A DNA stretch of 64,000 nucleotides from Sulfurisphaera javensis. Lineage in GTDB: Archaea > Thermoproteota > Thermoprotei_A > Sulfolobales > Sulfolobaceae. The DNA is taken from assembly GCF_041154675.1 (NCBI RefSeq), contig NZ_AP031322.1, positions 682,001 through 746,000 of the forward strand, written 5' to 3'. Both the position numbers and the translations under genes were made by a program. Positions 18,867 to 28,499 of the stretch are shown one piece after another (position 1 is the stretch's first letter; each line of letters opens with the position of its first letter). Under the pieces are notes generated by a model. That model was not told where the DNA came from, did no database searches, and was given only the letters and a program-made list of their open reading frames with translations.

Positions 18867-19931
18867 GTGAGAGGAATACCAATTTTTATAGCAAGAGTTA
18901 TTTATGGAGCTAGTTGGTTCTTCCTATCTCCTTACATACCTTTCATTTTAAGGATGTTTTCTTCCTCTAAAAATTTCGCTAATTTAATACCTTTTTCTTT
19001 CTTTGTTACAGCAGCTATAATGCAAATACCAGCTGGATTAATATCAACAAAACTAGGAATGAAGAATACTTATACTCTAGGTCTCTTTATCATGGGCATT
19101 TCAGATACTTTAATTGGTTTAAGCAAGAACATTTATGAAGTTCTCCTACTTTATTCTTTAACAGGCTTTGGTGCTTCATTCTTTTTTTCGTCAGCTGGAG
19201 GTACATTAGCGGTAATAAATGAGGGTAGAACTGTTCTTGTAATGGGTTTATATAATGCAATGTTTTCCATTGGAGGTATAATAGGACTTAATTGGGGTTT
19301 AGTGGATTCCTTATTAGGTTTCTCTAATGCCTCTTTTCTTCTAGGTTTTTTAACTATTTTAGTCAGTGTTATAAATTATTTAACTTCATACACTAATGTT
19401 AAACCAGACTTTAAGGTTTTAAAAAACAAGAATGTATTCTTGGTTGCATCTTCTACCGCTGGTGTATGGGGTTCTTATTACGTTGTTAGTGAATTCTTTC
19501 CATCATTTGCCTTTTATGTAATGAAGACTTCTCCAGTTGTTATAGGCTCAATCTCCTCTCTCTTAGTTTTCTCATCGGTTATTGGGGGCATTTTTACTTT
19601 CATTATGTCTATAATAAAAAACGAGAAGGCACGTATAATAATTACCAGCATTTTAGGAGTAATACCAGTTCTTTTGCTATATAATTTTTATATAATTGGA
19701 CTAGTTATTATGGGAATTTTTAATGAAATGGCAATATCAATAATTTATGCTTTTGTTATAAGGGAAGTAAGAAGTGAAAATTCTTCTTTAGCTTTAGCGG
19801 AAGTTAATTCTATCCAAATAGGTTTGGGAATGTTAGAATTACTTTTACCATATATTTCTATTTATAATTTATGGTATCTAGTAGTTATAGTCTCACTTAT
19901 ACCACTTTCTATTTTGATGAAGGTAAGATAA
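18867..19931 (+). CDS. MFS transporter
   Basis: 354 residues from a GTG start, 11-12 membrane helices. A degenerate major-facilitator loop is seen after helix 2 (STKLGMKNTYTLG). Somewhat short for the family. Substrate unknown. Follows the 109-residue gene closely and may be co-transcribed. Confidence 0.8.
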   Translation: MRGIPIFIARVIYGASWFFLSPYIPFILRMFSSSKNFANLIPFSFFVTAAIMQIPAGLISTKLGMKNTYTLGLFIMGISDTLIGLSKNIYEVLLLYSLTGFGASFFFSSAGGTLAVINEGRTVLVMGLYNAMFSIGGIIGLNWGLVDSLLGFSNASFLLGFLTILVSVINYLTSYTNVKPDFKVLKNKNVFLVASSTAGVWGSYYVVSEFFPSFAFYVMKTSPVVIGSISSLLVFSSVIGGIFTFIMSIIKNEKARIIITSILGVIPVLLLYNFYIIGLVIMGIFNEMAISIIYAFVIREVRSENSSLALAEVNSIQIGLGMLELLLPYISIYNLWYLVVIVSLIPLSILMKVR

Positions 19932-19961
19932 CATTTTAATATCTCTCGTGAAAGTTAACAA

Positions 19962-20549
19962 GTGAATACTGATCAAATTAATGTGTTAGTTAAAAAAGCA
20001 TTAAAAGGAGATATAAAAAGCCTTGAAGAAGTATTTAATTTCCTAGAAAAATTTAACGTTCCAATAACTAAGTATGCAATGTATTCAATCATCTATCAAT
20101 ATGTTATGAATAACGTATTAGATTTGGGAAAATACTGTGAAGAATGTGGAGGAAAATGCTGTAAGTCTGGTTTGCCAGTACCAGTTTATAACTTTGATTA
20201 CAAAGAACTTAAAAATAGATTGAGTAAGGAACAGTTGAATAATTTTAGAAGAGTGAACGGGTTTTATATCCTATCTAGGCCATGTCCTTTTCAAGAGGGT
20301 TGGCTTTGCAAGATTCATCAGTATAAACCCTATGCATGTATGTCATATCCTTTCGCTACAGAGGATGAACAAAAAGAAATAATAGATAGTTATAAAGATG
20401 GTATACCGGATTTTAAGGTTCCAGATTTTTGCATAGCTGGAAAAAAAGTAAAAGAGTTTATGTCTAATAAGGTTGATGAGCTAAGAAAAAAACTTGGAAG
20501 AGATCCTACACCCAGAGAACTATTAAGGGAAATCGTAAAGTCAAGTTAA
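19962..20549 (+). CDS. YkgJ-like Cys-rich metal-binding protein
   Basis: 195 residues from a GTG start. A Cys cluster typical of the UPF0153/YkgJ (CxxCxxxCC) zinc- or iron-chelating family: CEECGGKCCKSG (about 58-69), then RPCPFQEGWLCKIHQYKPYACMSYPF and a final Cys near 163. The helical N- and C-termini are extra. The function of the family is unknown; an Fe-S or Zn site is likely. A TATA-like TTTTAATATC about 25 bases upstream makes it leaderless. Confidence 0.82.
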   Translation: MNTDQINVLVKKALKGDIKSLEEVFNFLEKFNVPITKYAMYSIIYQYVMNNVLDLGKYCEECGGKCCKSGLPVPVYNFDYKELKNRLSKEQLNNFRRVNGFYILSRPCPFQEGWLCKIHQYKPYACMSYPFATEDEQKEIIDSYKDGIPDFKVPDFCIAGKKVKEFMSNKVDELRKKLGRDPTPRELLREIVKSS

Positions 20550-20612
20550 TGCATTTTGTTTTTAAAATTAATTAATAGTTAGGTATAAAAAATTCTAATC
20601 TACATTAGGGGT

Positions 20613-21740
20613 GTGAATCATATAAATAGGCTTGCCATTATCGGAGCTTTTAGAGCTTTAGGTGGATCAATAATTTGGCCCTTCACTGGTTATGCCCTTT
20701 ATACTGTGTTTAATTTCCCACTATCTATAGTTTCAATTTACTATCTGATTCAGGCTGTTTTTAGTGTTCTAGCATACATTAGTGGAGGATATATTACAGA
20801 TTTCTTAGGTAGAATAAAAGCTATGATAATATCAATACTTTTATCGTCACTTTTTCTTCTTCTTTCTTTTTTATTTTATCATCCACTTCTAGTAGCTTCT
20901 TTCCTTCTTTTGCAGTCTTTTTTTAATAACGTATACAATGTAGCTAACACTACTTTAGTCGGAGATATAAATAAAGGTGAATTTAAGAAATTAGTTTCAT
21001 CATTTAGCAGGGTAAGGGTTGGGATTAATGCTGGATGGGCATTTGGTCCCTTAATAGGTTCTATTATATTTGAGTATCAAGGATTTAGACAATTACTCTT
21101 AATTTCCTCATTTATTTTGCTCATTCCTTTGATATTTGTTTTCTCTTTACCAGATTTTAAAGGAATAAGAAGATTTTACTTCTCTATACATAAAGAATTT
21201 GCAAAATTCCTACTTCCTACTTTCTTAACCTTCATGCTTATGAGCCAGCTTGGATTTTCACTTTTAACATTCTATACAGAGGTGGTGAAACTCTCAGTAG
21301 AAGATGTAGGGTTTCTTTTTATGATTAATGGTTTATTAATAGTGATTTTACAGGATATTATAGGTAAATTTCTTAAGGTAAAAACTATTATCCTAGGAAT
21401 GTTTATCTATTCTTTTTCTTATCTAGCTGTTGCTTTTATAACAAGCTTCATTTTTGCTTGCATAGATGTCGTGTTTATAACTTTAGCCGAGATGATAGTA
21501 TCTCCTCTTTCACAAGCAATAGCTTCTTCTTTAACCAAGGATGAGGAAAGAGGAAGAGAAATGGGAGTTTATGGGATGGTTACTGCTCTCGGAAGGTTAA
21601 TTGGGTCTTCTTATGCTAGTTACTTAATGTCGTTCTTTCTCTTTACTCCTCTCTATCTATGGTTTTTTATTTCTATTCTTGGTTTTTTATCTATACCATT
21701 ATATTTATTAAGTCTTAAGAGGATTGAAACAAATGGATAG
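20613..21740 (+). CDS. MFS transporter coupled to TPP enzyme
   Basis: 375 residues from a GTG start with 11-12 helices and the motif GGYITDFLGRIKAM after helix 2. AGGTATAAAAAATT at 20581-20594 places transcription at the start codon. Its 3' end overlaps the next gene, so the two are translationally coupled; the transported compound may be a substrate or product of the TPP enzyme (inference). Confidence 0.82.
   Translation: MNHINRLAIIGAFRALGGSIIWPFTGYALYTVFNFPLSIVSIYYLIQAVFSVLAYISGGYITDFLGRIKAMIISILLSSLFLLLSFLFYHPLLVASFLLLQSFFNNVYNVANTTLVGDINKGEFKKLVSSFSRVRVGINAGWAFGPLIGSIIFEYQGFRQLLLISSFILLIPLIFVFSLPDFKGIRRFYFSIHKEFAKFLLPTFLTFMLMSQLGFSLLTFYTEVVKLSVEDVGFLFMINGLLIVILQDIIGKFLKVKTIILGMFIYSFSYLAVAFITSFIFACIDVVFITLAEMIVSPLSQAIASSLTKDEERGREMGVYGMVTALGRLIGSSYASYLMSFFLFTPLYLWFFISILGFLSIPLYLLSLKRIETNG
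21719..21733 (+). promoter_or_regulatory. Shine-Dalgarno site deciding the TPP enzyme start
   Basis: GAGGA at 21719-21723 is nine bases before the ATG at 21733, the right spacing for an internal operon gene. The in-frame TTG at 21724 abuts the site and is too close to be used. Confidence 0.55.
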
Positions 21741-23328
21741 TGGGGCAAGATTAATACTTAAGGGACTTAAAGATTTAGGTGTAGATAAAATATTTATGGT
21801 ATCTGGTACTGACTACGCCGCATTTATAGAGGAGAAAGTAAGAGATCCTTCATTGCCAGAATTTATTATAGTACCTCACGAAATTACGGCTACAGCGGCA
21901 GCAATAGGCTATTCATTATCTGGTAAAATTGGTGTAGTAGCACTTCACACAATACCCGGAACAGCTAATGCGTTAGGCATGATAATCAATGCTTATACTT
22001 CAAGAATTCCTTTGATTGTATTAGCTGGAAGAAGTCCTTATACAGAAGTAGGAAGTCCAGCAAGTAGGAATTTAAGAATTCATTGGACTCAAGAGGCTAA
22101 AGATCAAGGAGAAATTGTTAGGCAATGGGTTAAATACGATTTCGAAATAAGAAGAGTAGAACAAATACCAGAAGTATTGTCAAGGGCTTTTCAGTTAGCA
22201 TTTAGTGAACCAAAAGGACCAGTATATATAGTTATTCCAAGGGAAGTTAGTATCGAAAAAGGAGAATATAGAAGGGTAAGAATGTCAACTTTTGAGCCTG
22301 GAGTTAAGAGAGAAGATTTAGAAAAGGCAAAGAAAATGATTAATGAAAGCGAAAGACCATTAATAGTTACTTGGAGAGGGGGAAGAAGGAGAGAATGGTT
22401 TGATAGCATAAAAGCGCTCGTAGACAAAGTTGGAATTCCTATAATAAATTATGTTGGTGAAGTGGTTAATTATGAAGGAGAGATGGGTTTAGATATGATA
22501 GATTTTTCTACTATTGATCTTTTAATAGTAATCGAAAGTGAGGTCCCTTATATACCAAAGAAGGTTAAGTATGAGGGTAAAATATTAAAAATTGATGTAG
22601 ATCCATCTTATTCTTACATACCGTATTATGGATTCTCTTGCGATTTATGTATTCAATCAATTCCTTCAGAAGTGTTAAGTCAACTTAACGTTAATCCTAA
22701 AGACGATTGGAAGGAAAAAGTTAAAGAAATGTATTTTCAGCAAGAGAAGAGGAAAGAGGAAGAAATTAAAAGATTAAAAGGAAAGAGGACTATTCATCCA
22801 AGATATTTAAGTTATGTTATAGGAAAAGTGATTAGTAAAGAGGACGTTATTCTGAATGAATATCCTTTTAACCCTAGATATGCTAAGCTATCTTTTGGTC
22901 AGTATTTTGCTGATCCATCTTTTGGCCATTTGGGTTGGGCTTTAGGTTCCTCATTTGGCTTTAGTTTATCTGGAAGAAAAGTTATTGCAACTGTTGGGGA
23001 TGGAGCTTTTATTTTTGGTGTTCCAGAAGCTTTCTACTATGCTATTTCAACCTACGGTGGTAATGTCACTGTAGTTATTTATGATAATGGTGGTTGGTTA
23101 GCTAGTGCTGAGGCAGTTGAAGAAGTTTTTCCAGAAGGATTAGCTAAGGCAAAGCAATATTTTCCAGGAGCAGACTTTAAGAGATATAATATTGGTGAAA
23201 CTGTTAAGGCTTTTGGAGGTTATTATAGGCTTGTAGAAAGTACAGATGAATTAGAGGATGCTGTGAGAGAGGCTTATAATCAAAAAGGCATAGCTGTTTT
23301 ACAAGTCATTGTTGAAAGGGAAAGATGA
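21733..23328 (+). CDS. TPP-dependent enzyme, acetolactate synthase-like
   Basis: 531 residues from the ATG chosen by its Shine-Dalgarno site. Three domains as in the acetohydroxyacid synthase/oxalyl-CoA decarboxylase group: an N-terminal pyrimidine-binding domain with the conserved Glu (PHEITATAAAIGYS, about 50-63), a central domain (about 185-330) and a C-terminal pyrophosphate domain with GDG...YDNGGWLAS (about 420-450). The motif ends DNGG where ALS has N-N. The substrate cannot be read; no small regulatory subunit is adjacent, which argues against the biosynthetic acetolactate synthase. Confidence 0.82.
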   Translation: MDSGARLILKGLKDLGVDKIFMVSGTDYAAFIEEKVRDPSLPEFIIVPHEITATAAAIGYSLSGKIGVVALHTIPGTANALGMIINAYTSRIPLIVLAGRSPYTEVGSPASRNLRIHWTQEAKDQGEIVRQWVKYDFEIRRVEQIPEVLSRAFQLAFSEPKGPVYIVIPREVSIEKGEYRRVRMSTFEPGVKREDLEKAKKMINESERPLIVTWRGGRRREWFDSIKALVDKVGIPIINYVGEVVNYEGEMGLDMIDFSTIDLLIVIESEVPYIPKKVKYEGKILKIDVDPSYSYIPYYGFSCDLCIQSIPSEVLSQLNVNPKDDWKEKVKEMYFQQEKRKEEEIKRLKGKRTIHPRYLSYVIGKVISKEDVILNEYPFNPRYAKLSFGQYFADPSFGHLGWALGSSFGFSLSGRKVIATVGDGAFIFGVPEAFYYAISTYGGNVTVVIYDNGGWLASAEAVEEVFPEGLAKAKQYFPGADFKRYNIGETVKAFGGYYRLVESTDELEDAVREAYNQKGIAVLQVIVERER

Positions 23329-23329
23329 C

Positions 23330-25057
23330 TTACTCTTTTTTTCTTTTAATTCTCTTCTCATAACACTTTAACATTTCTTCAAGACTAACAATTCCTATAA
23401 ATTTTTCTCCTTCCGTAACAATTACATAACTTGATCTTGTTCTAGCTATTACTTCCCAAGCATCTTCAAGGTTAGAGTTTAAAGATACTGTAGGAACTCC
23501 TCTAATAACATAATCTCCAATCCTTCCTTCTTTTCCTTCTATGCTTTGATAAAATACTATGCCTATAAATGTTGAGTTCTTATCAACAACTGGCATTGAT
23601 GTTAATCCATACTCTTTCATTAGTTCTATAACTTTTTCAACTTTCTCATCTGGGTTAATTTTAACATCTTGTAGTTTACACTGCCTAATTTTAACCTTTA
23701 ACATAACTGGTATTTCGTACTCACTTCTATGAACTGGGGATTCTTTTCTGGTTGGGAATTGAGAAGGATATAAAGTGTGTTTACCAGAAATAACGTAAGC
23801 AATTGCTACAGCAACCATTTCACCTGGCAAAAGTTGTAAAGAATAAGTCATTTCAGTAACTATAATCATAACTGAAATTGGCGCCTTTGCTCCAGCACCA
23901 AATAAAGCTAACATACCAATTATTACAAAAGGTGCTATGAAAGGAACTATTGAGGGAAATAGATTATGAAAAATAATTCCAACAATTGCACCAATTAAAG
24001 CTCCTATTTCAAAAGAAGGGGCCTCAATACCTCCACTTCCTCCAGATCCTATAGTAAATGAGGAAGAAATCATTTTTGCTACTGCAATAAGGAGGAGGAA
24101 AAGGAGTAGAGGAATTCCATAAGTGTTTATTTCATTAATTTTTCCAGCTTCAAGAATATAATCCCAACCATAACCAGTTCCTATTAATTCTGGTAAAAAG
24201 AGGAGAAGAATGGAAGAAAGAAAAGAACCTAAGGTTGTTTTTACATATTGAGGAACTTTCATTTTTCTAAACATGTTTGAAATTTCATGATATATTCTCA
24301 CGAAGAGAATTGTTGTTAATCCAATTAGGATACCAAGAATTGCATATAATGGCAATCTTAATGGAGAAAAAGTGTAAGGATAAATTCCAAAAATAGGTTG
24401 AAAACCAGAATACAACCCATAAATTGAATAAGCTGTGGCTGAAGATATCATTGAAGGTAAGATAACTTCAGACTCAAAATCTCTTCGATAAAGTATTTCA
24501 GCTGAAAGTAATGCTCCACCTATTGGGGCTTTGAATATTACTCCTATACCACTTCCAATACCTATAGCTATTGCTTTCCTAATATCTTCTGGGGTTAAAC
24601 CTAAAACTTCAGTTATTAAAGATGCAATAGATGCTCCAATTAATCCCATAGGTCCTAAATCTCCAGCACTTCCTCCTGTTCCTAAAAGAATTGAAGATGA
24701 GAAAAGCTCAATAAAAGCTACTCTTTTCCTTATTTTACCTCTATTATGATAAGCTTTAATTGCAAAATCAACTCCTCCTCCAGATGCCTCTGGAGATAAC
24801 ATAGTTAATAAACCAGAAATAAGACCACCAAAAGTAACAACTAAGATTAAGAGTGGGTTTACAGTGTAAGAGAAAGTAGGATTAAGTGGTTTAGGTAAAG
24901 AAAGGTGAAGAATGTCGATGAGAAAAATTGTGTAGAATAGCCGATATAAGAAGTCAAAGGCTATAGCACTTAAGCCTATAAAGATCCCTATTATAAAACC
25001 TAAAATTATCCATTTCTCGAAATAGGGAAGTTCACTGAGTTTTAGTAATCCTCGCAT
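23330..25057 (-). CDS. ClC-family chloride channel/transporter with CBS pair
   Basis: 575 residues: a ClC membrane domain (about 1-440) and two C-terminal CBS domains (about 455-570). Family landmarks are present: ASGGG (selectivity loop 1), GGSAGDLGPMGLIGA (loop 2), GSGGSGGIEAPSFEIGA and GAGAKAPISVMIIVTEMT. The usual gating Glu of GREGP is absent: the site reads G-D-L-G-P. It converges with the TPP gene, one base apart. Confidence 0.88.
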   Translation of the reverse strand: MRGLLKLSELPYFEKWIILGFIIGIFIGLSAIAFDFLYRLFYTIFLIDILHLSLPKPLNPTFSYTVNPLLILVVTFGGLISGLLTMLSPEASGGGVDFAIKAYHNRGKIRKRVAFIELFSSSILLGTGGSAGDLGPMGLIGASIASLITEVLGLTPEDIRKAIAIGIGSGIGVIFKAPIGGALLSAEILYRRDFESEVILPSMISSATAYSIYGLYSGFQPIFGIYPYTFSPLRLPLYAILGILIGLTTILFVRIYHEISNMFRKMKVPQYVKTTLGSFLSSILLLFLPELIGTGYGWDYILEAGKINEINTYGIPLLLFLLLIAVAKMISSSFTIGSGGSGGIEAPSFEIGALIGAIVGIIFHNLFPSIVPFIAPFVIIGMLALFGAGAKAPISVMIIVTEMTYSLQLLPGEMVAVAIAYVISGKHTLYPSQFPTRKESPVHRSEYEIPVMLKVKIRQCKLQDVKINPDEKVEKVIELMKEYGLTSMPVVDKNSTFIGIVFYQSIEGKEGRIGDYVIRGVPTVSLNSNLEDAWEVIARTRSSYVIVTEGEKFIGIVSLEEMLKCYEKRIKRKKE

Positions 25058-25087
25058 ATCTTATATTACATAATACTTCATTATATT

Positions 25088-26410
25088 TTAAATCCCTTCT
25101 CTAGCTTCAACAGTTTGTGGAATATCAAGAAAGGTAAGAAATAGGGATGTAGGTATTATTTTTTCATCAATTACATCTTTTGAAAGGTAAATAAAATCCT
25201 TTATTTTTCCAATCACCTTTTTAGCAACATTTCCGTACTTTATCTCTATTCCCTTATACTTATCTTCCTCTTTAATTATAACATCCACCTCTTTTTCTCT
25301 TTTTAAATAAAAAGTTGGGTAAAGCCTTGATAAATGAGCAACCACAACTGATTCTAAAATTTTACTTTCATCTGGCATCTTCGTAAATACCCATTTTGAA
25401 AAAGCATAATAAAGGAAAGGATCTATTAAATAGAGTTTCTTTTCTTTTTTCGGAATAGGAGTTCCATCGTTTGGATCAATAGCAAAGAGGACTATGAGAT
25501 AATAAAGATGTTGAAGTAATTCTATGTAACTAATTATTGTTTTTACATTTCCAATGCCTTTAGCTATTGTATGAAAACTTACCTCACTTGAAGTTCTATC
25601 TATTATTCCTTTTAGAACTTCCTTGAAGAAAGTTTCACTCCTTCTCAGTTTATTTATCTCTAAAATCACTGTAGAAATGAAATCAGAGACCATTGAATCG
25701 TTGATTTTTCCGTGTGCATAAACGTCTTTTATAGGATTTGGAAATCCGCCAGTTTTTAAATAATTTTCAAAGAGTTCCTCAACATCCTTTCTAATTGCAA
25801 AATTTTCCTTAGCTAAATTTACAGCTTTATCAACATTCTGAGATGGAAAAGGAATCTTAAGAAAAAGTCTAACGTACTGAGAGAAAGAGAGAGGATACAT
25901 AATTAATGTTTTTCCATTACCTCTTCTTCCAGGGAAATTTTCTACTTCTCCCTTTGCTTTCATCGATAAAGAACCGCTTAATATTAAAACGTCATTTTTA
26001 AAATCCCCTTTGTCTATCCTATATTTTATTGTCCTATACCATTCTTTAGGATAAGTTACTTCATCAAGGATAATATAAGACGTTTTTATTCCTTCTCTTT
26101 TCTTTACCTTCAAATATTCTTCAAGAATGCTATCTAACTCCTTATAATCAGCCAATTTTTCGCATGAAAAGTAAAAGATTGCTTTAGGGTTAACATGATT
26201 ATCTAATAATTTCTTTATAAAGAGAATTAAAGCTGTAGTTTTTCCCACTTGTCTAGGGCCAAATAAGAAGTTAAGTGAAAATGGGGAAAGTGACACTTTA
26301 TCTAAGAAGTCTGGATACCACTTGATCTTAGCTTCCAGGTATTTTTTGTAAGTTTCAGATTCTTCTATTAAGTCCTCAGATATCCACCAAGGATTTTGTT
26401 CTTCAATCAT
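25088..26410 (-). CDS. Archaeal P-loop ATPase of DUF4143 type
   Basis: 440 residues. Walker A is GPRQVGKT at 51-58, Walker B is YIILDEVTYPKEW near 116-128, and a LSGSLS sensor-like stretch follows (about 153). The C-terminal part carries the DUF4143 domain ending in a PD-(D/E)xK-like core (KEVDVIIKEEDKYKGIEIKYG, about 373-393). Members of this family are widespread and poorly understood, sometimes linked to toxin-like behaviour or mobile DNA. The promoter is bracketed by two identical palindromes (26410-26464). A truncated relative lies at 54876-55044. Confidence 0.88.
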   Translation of the reverse strand: MIEEQNPWWISEDLIEESETYKKYLEAKIKWYPDFLDKVSLSPFSLNFLFGPRQVGKTTALILFIKKLLDNHVNPKAIFYFSCEKLADYKELDSILEEYLKVKKREGIKTSYIILDEVTYPKEWYRTIKYRIDKGDFKNDVLILSGSLSMKAKGEVENFPGRRGNGKTLIMYPLSFSQYVRLFLKIPFPSQNVDKAVNLAKENFAIRKDVEELFENYLKTGGFPNPIKDVYAHGKINDSMVSDFISTVILEINKLRRSETFFKEVLKGIIDRTSSEVSFHTIAKGIGNVKTIISYIELLQHLYYLIVLFAIDPNDGTPIPKKEKKLYLIDPFLYYAFSKWVFTKMPDESKILESVVVAHLSRLYPTFYLKREKEVDVIIKEEDKYKGIEIKYGNVAKKVIGKIKDFIYLSKDVIDEKIIPTSLFLTFLDIPQTVEAREGI

Positions 26411-26430
26411 TGTGTATTCTGATTACACAA
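26410..26430. promoter_or_regulatory. Palindromic operator, proximal copy
   Basis: TTGTGTA-N7-TACACAA, perfect 7-base arms, touching the ATG of the ATPase gene. Identical to the copy at 26444-26464. Binding here would cover the transcription start of the leaderless message. Confidence 0.7.
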
Positions 26431-26444
26431 ATATTTAAAAAATT
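26430..26444 (-). promoter_or_regulatory. TATA element between twin operators
   Basis: The AT-only ATATTTAAAAAATT spacer between the two operators is centred about 26 bases from the ATPase ATG on the minus strand, the expected TATA position for a leaderless transcript. Confidence 0.55.
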
Positions 26445-26464
26445 TGTGTATTCTGATTACACAA
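26444..26464. promoter_or_regulatory. Palindromic operator, distal copy
   Basis: Second identical 21-base copy of TTGTGTA-N7-TACACAA, 34 bases upstream of the first. It would overlap the BRE side of the promoter. Confidence 0.7.
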
Positions 26465-26937
26465 GTTCTTATTAATCTGCTTATCTAAAATTACAAATAG
26501 TTTGTTGACTATATTATGTATCCTAAAGTAAATTTACTTAACTTTGCATATTTATTGTAAAGGGATAGTTTAAATTAAAATCTTACTAGAATTTACTTAT
26601 ATACTTTGACCTTGGGTGTATATCCAACAATATTTTTATTAATTTAAATTAATTTGGTAATACTTTATTATTAAGGGATATTATCTAGAGAAACACGGAT
26701 AGTTAGAGGATTAACCTAAGTCTTCCCTCTTGCCCTAAGTTATTTTCTTAAGCCTTTTTCTCATAGGTTTTGATGTTGTTAAGGCTCTTGCTTCTTATTA
26801 CTTGGTTTATTCTTGCGTGTTCCTAAGATTACAAGAAGATTTGGTAACTTCTATCTTGTTAACGAGATTAGGCGTGATCACCATCTCACTTTATAAAAAG
26901 GTGAGAAAAATTATTGGACACACAGAATATTACACTA
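26465..26937. other. 473-base gap, no intact gene
   Basis: No gene seen. From about 26770 to 26940 the plus strand has an open stretch (GFDVVKALASYYLVYSCVFL...) without a start, and an adjacent frame reads PKITRRFGNFYLVNEIRRDH before a stop. This looks like a degraded coding relic of unknown origin. Confidence 0.35.
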
Positions 26938-27387
26938 TTATTTTAAAAATTGAGTAGACCAACCAAACTCACCATAGATTTCTCCGTTCAAATATGATTC
27001 TAATGCTTTCCTTACATATGGCACCATATTTTGTGGTAAGCTTGATAATGGAAACCAATCTAAGGCGTCAGCTTTATTTGGTTCCATATTTTTTGGTTCA
27101 ATACCAGTTTTTGAAGTTCTAAAGAAGAAATCAACTCTTTCTTGATTTTCAAACCTATGCATGAAATAAACTGGCTTTAATTCCTCTGGTTTGAAATCAA
27201 CTCCTATCTCTTCTTTTGCTTCTCTGATCATAGCATAAGTGGCACTTTCTTTTGCCTCTACATGACCAGCTGGAACACTCCAATAACCATCCATATAACC
27301 AGTATTATATCTCCTTAGAAGTAAAATTTTGTCATTTACAATCCAAAAGAGATGTACAGACAAAATCTGCGGATAATATTTTCTCAT
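26938..27387 (-). CDS. Nudix hydrolase
   Basis: 149 residues. The Nudix box G-x5-E-x7-REUxEExGU runs from G41 to V63 (GHVEAKESAT...REAKEEIGV). It hydrolyses a nucleoside diphosphate linked to another group; the substrate is unspecified. The next genes upstream on the same strand are pseudogenes. Confidence 0.9.
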   Translation of the reverse strand: MRKYYPQILSVHLFWIVNDKILLLRRYNTGYMDGYWSVPAGHVEAKESATYAMIREAKEEIGVDFKPEELKPVYFMHRFENQERVDFFFRTSKTGIEPKNMEPNKADALDWFPLSSLPQNMVPYVRKALESYLNGEIYGEFGWSTQFLK

Positions 27388-27417
27388 AATCTATGTTTAT
27401 CATGATGATTTTTAAAT

Positions 27418-28499
27418 TTAATCGAAGTATTTTACTCTTATTATGGTTGAAATTAGTAAAATAAGAAGAATTAAAAGATCGAACATAAAAATATGGATGG
27501 GATAATAAAATAATGTAAATAGAAAAATGGAAAGAGATAAGGAAGATTCTCTAATTAAAAGAAATGTACTCATATAAAAGTTTCTTTCTTTTTCACTACT
27601 ATATTTACTTATAAAATATGCTGAAAGAGGATATAAAATACCATGGGGGATACCTAATAATATCATTGATAAATACCAAAGCAAAAAGATTGGGAAAATG
27701 AGAAGGATTATTCCTATAATAGTTAAAATTATTGAAAAATAAGAAGTATAGAGTTTCTAATGGAATATTTAGCAGAAATATATCTTATAATTGTTGATGA
27801 AATGAAAAATGGTATAAATAATGAATAAGCTAAGCTTTCGCTTATGTGAAATGTTGAAACTGCATATATTACTATAAATGTAGAAACAAATGCTAATGGA
27901 AGAACATAAACTATAATGCTTATCGAAGATAATATTACTCCTCTATTTATTTTTAATTTTAAACTATTTCTACTATTAAATGGAAATTTTATAAATATAG
28001 AAGATAAAAGAAAATAAAGAAACGAAAAAGAAGCACTTATCATAAATACTGTAAGAATATTTGTAAATGTTAGCAGAAACGTTTCTATTATTGGTTGAAC
28101 TACCGATGCAATTCCCAAAGATACTGAATATAAAAACAGTGAAGATTTACCATAAAATGATGTTATTGTTAGCATATAAGCTATAATTATCCCAAAGGCA
28201 AATCCAAATAGGAAACTTCCTATAAAAAATAAAGTTTTATAAATTAGCATTAAAGAAGAAATAAAGGCCAATATAGTAGAAAGAATGTAAATTTTCCTAT
28301 AAAATAGAAAACCTGCCAGTAGAGTACCAAGTATTGAGGAAAAATAAAGAAGTGATTCAGCTATTCCAGCATAAGGAATCTTAAAATAATATTCTCCAAG
28401 TGGAACAACTGAAGTGTATGCAGTATTATATACTCTACGTGAAATAAAAGTTAATAATATTATTATCATAATAAGATTAACTTTTGAGAAGCCAGCCAT
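27418..28499 (-). pseudogene. MFS transporter split by a frameshift
   Basis: Two frames together make one major facilitator protein. The first runs from the ATG at 28499 to a stop at 27729 (256 residues, about eight helices); the second (27418-27728) continues with IILTIIGIILLIF...LLWYLSMILLGIPHG and ends with further helices. They join if one base is shifted near the T5 run at 27735-27739. The start overlaps the end of the radical SAM relic upstream by 23 bases. Alternatives are a sequencing error or programmed frameshifting, but the neighbour is also broken, favouring decay. Confidence 0.75.
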
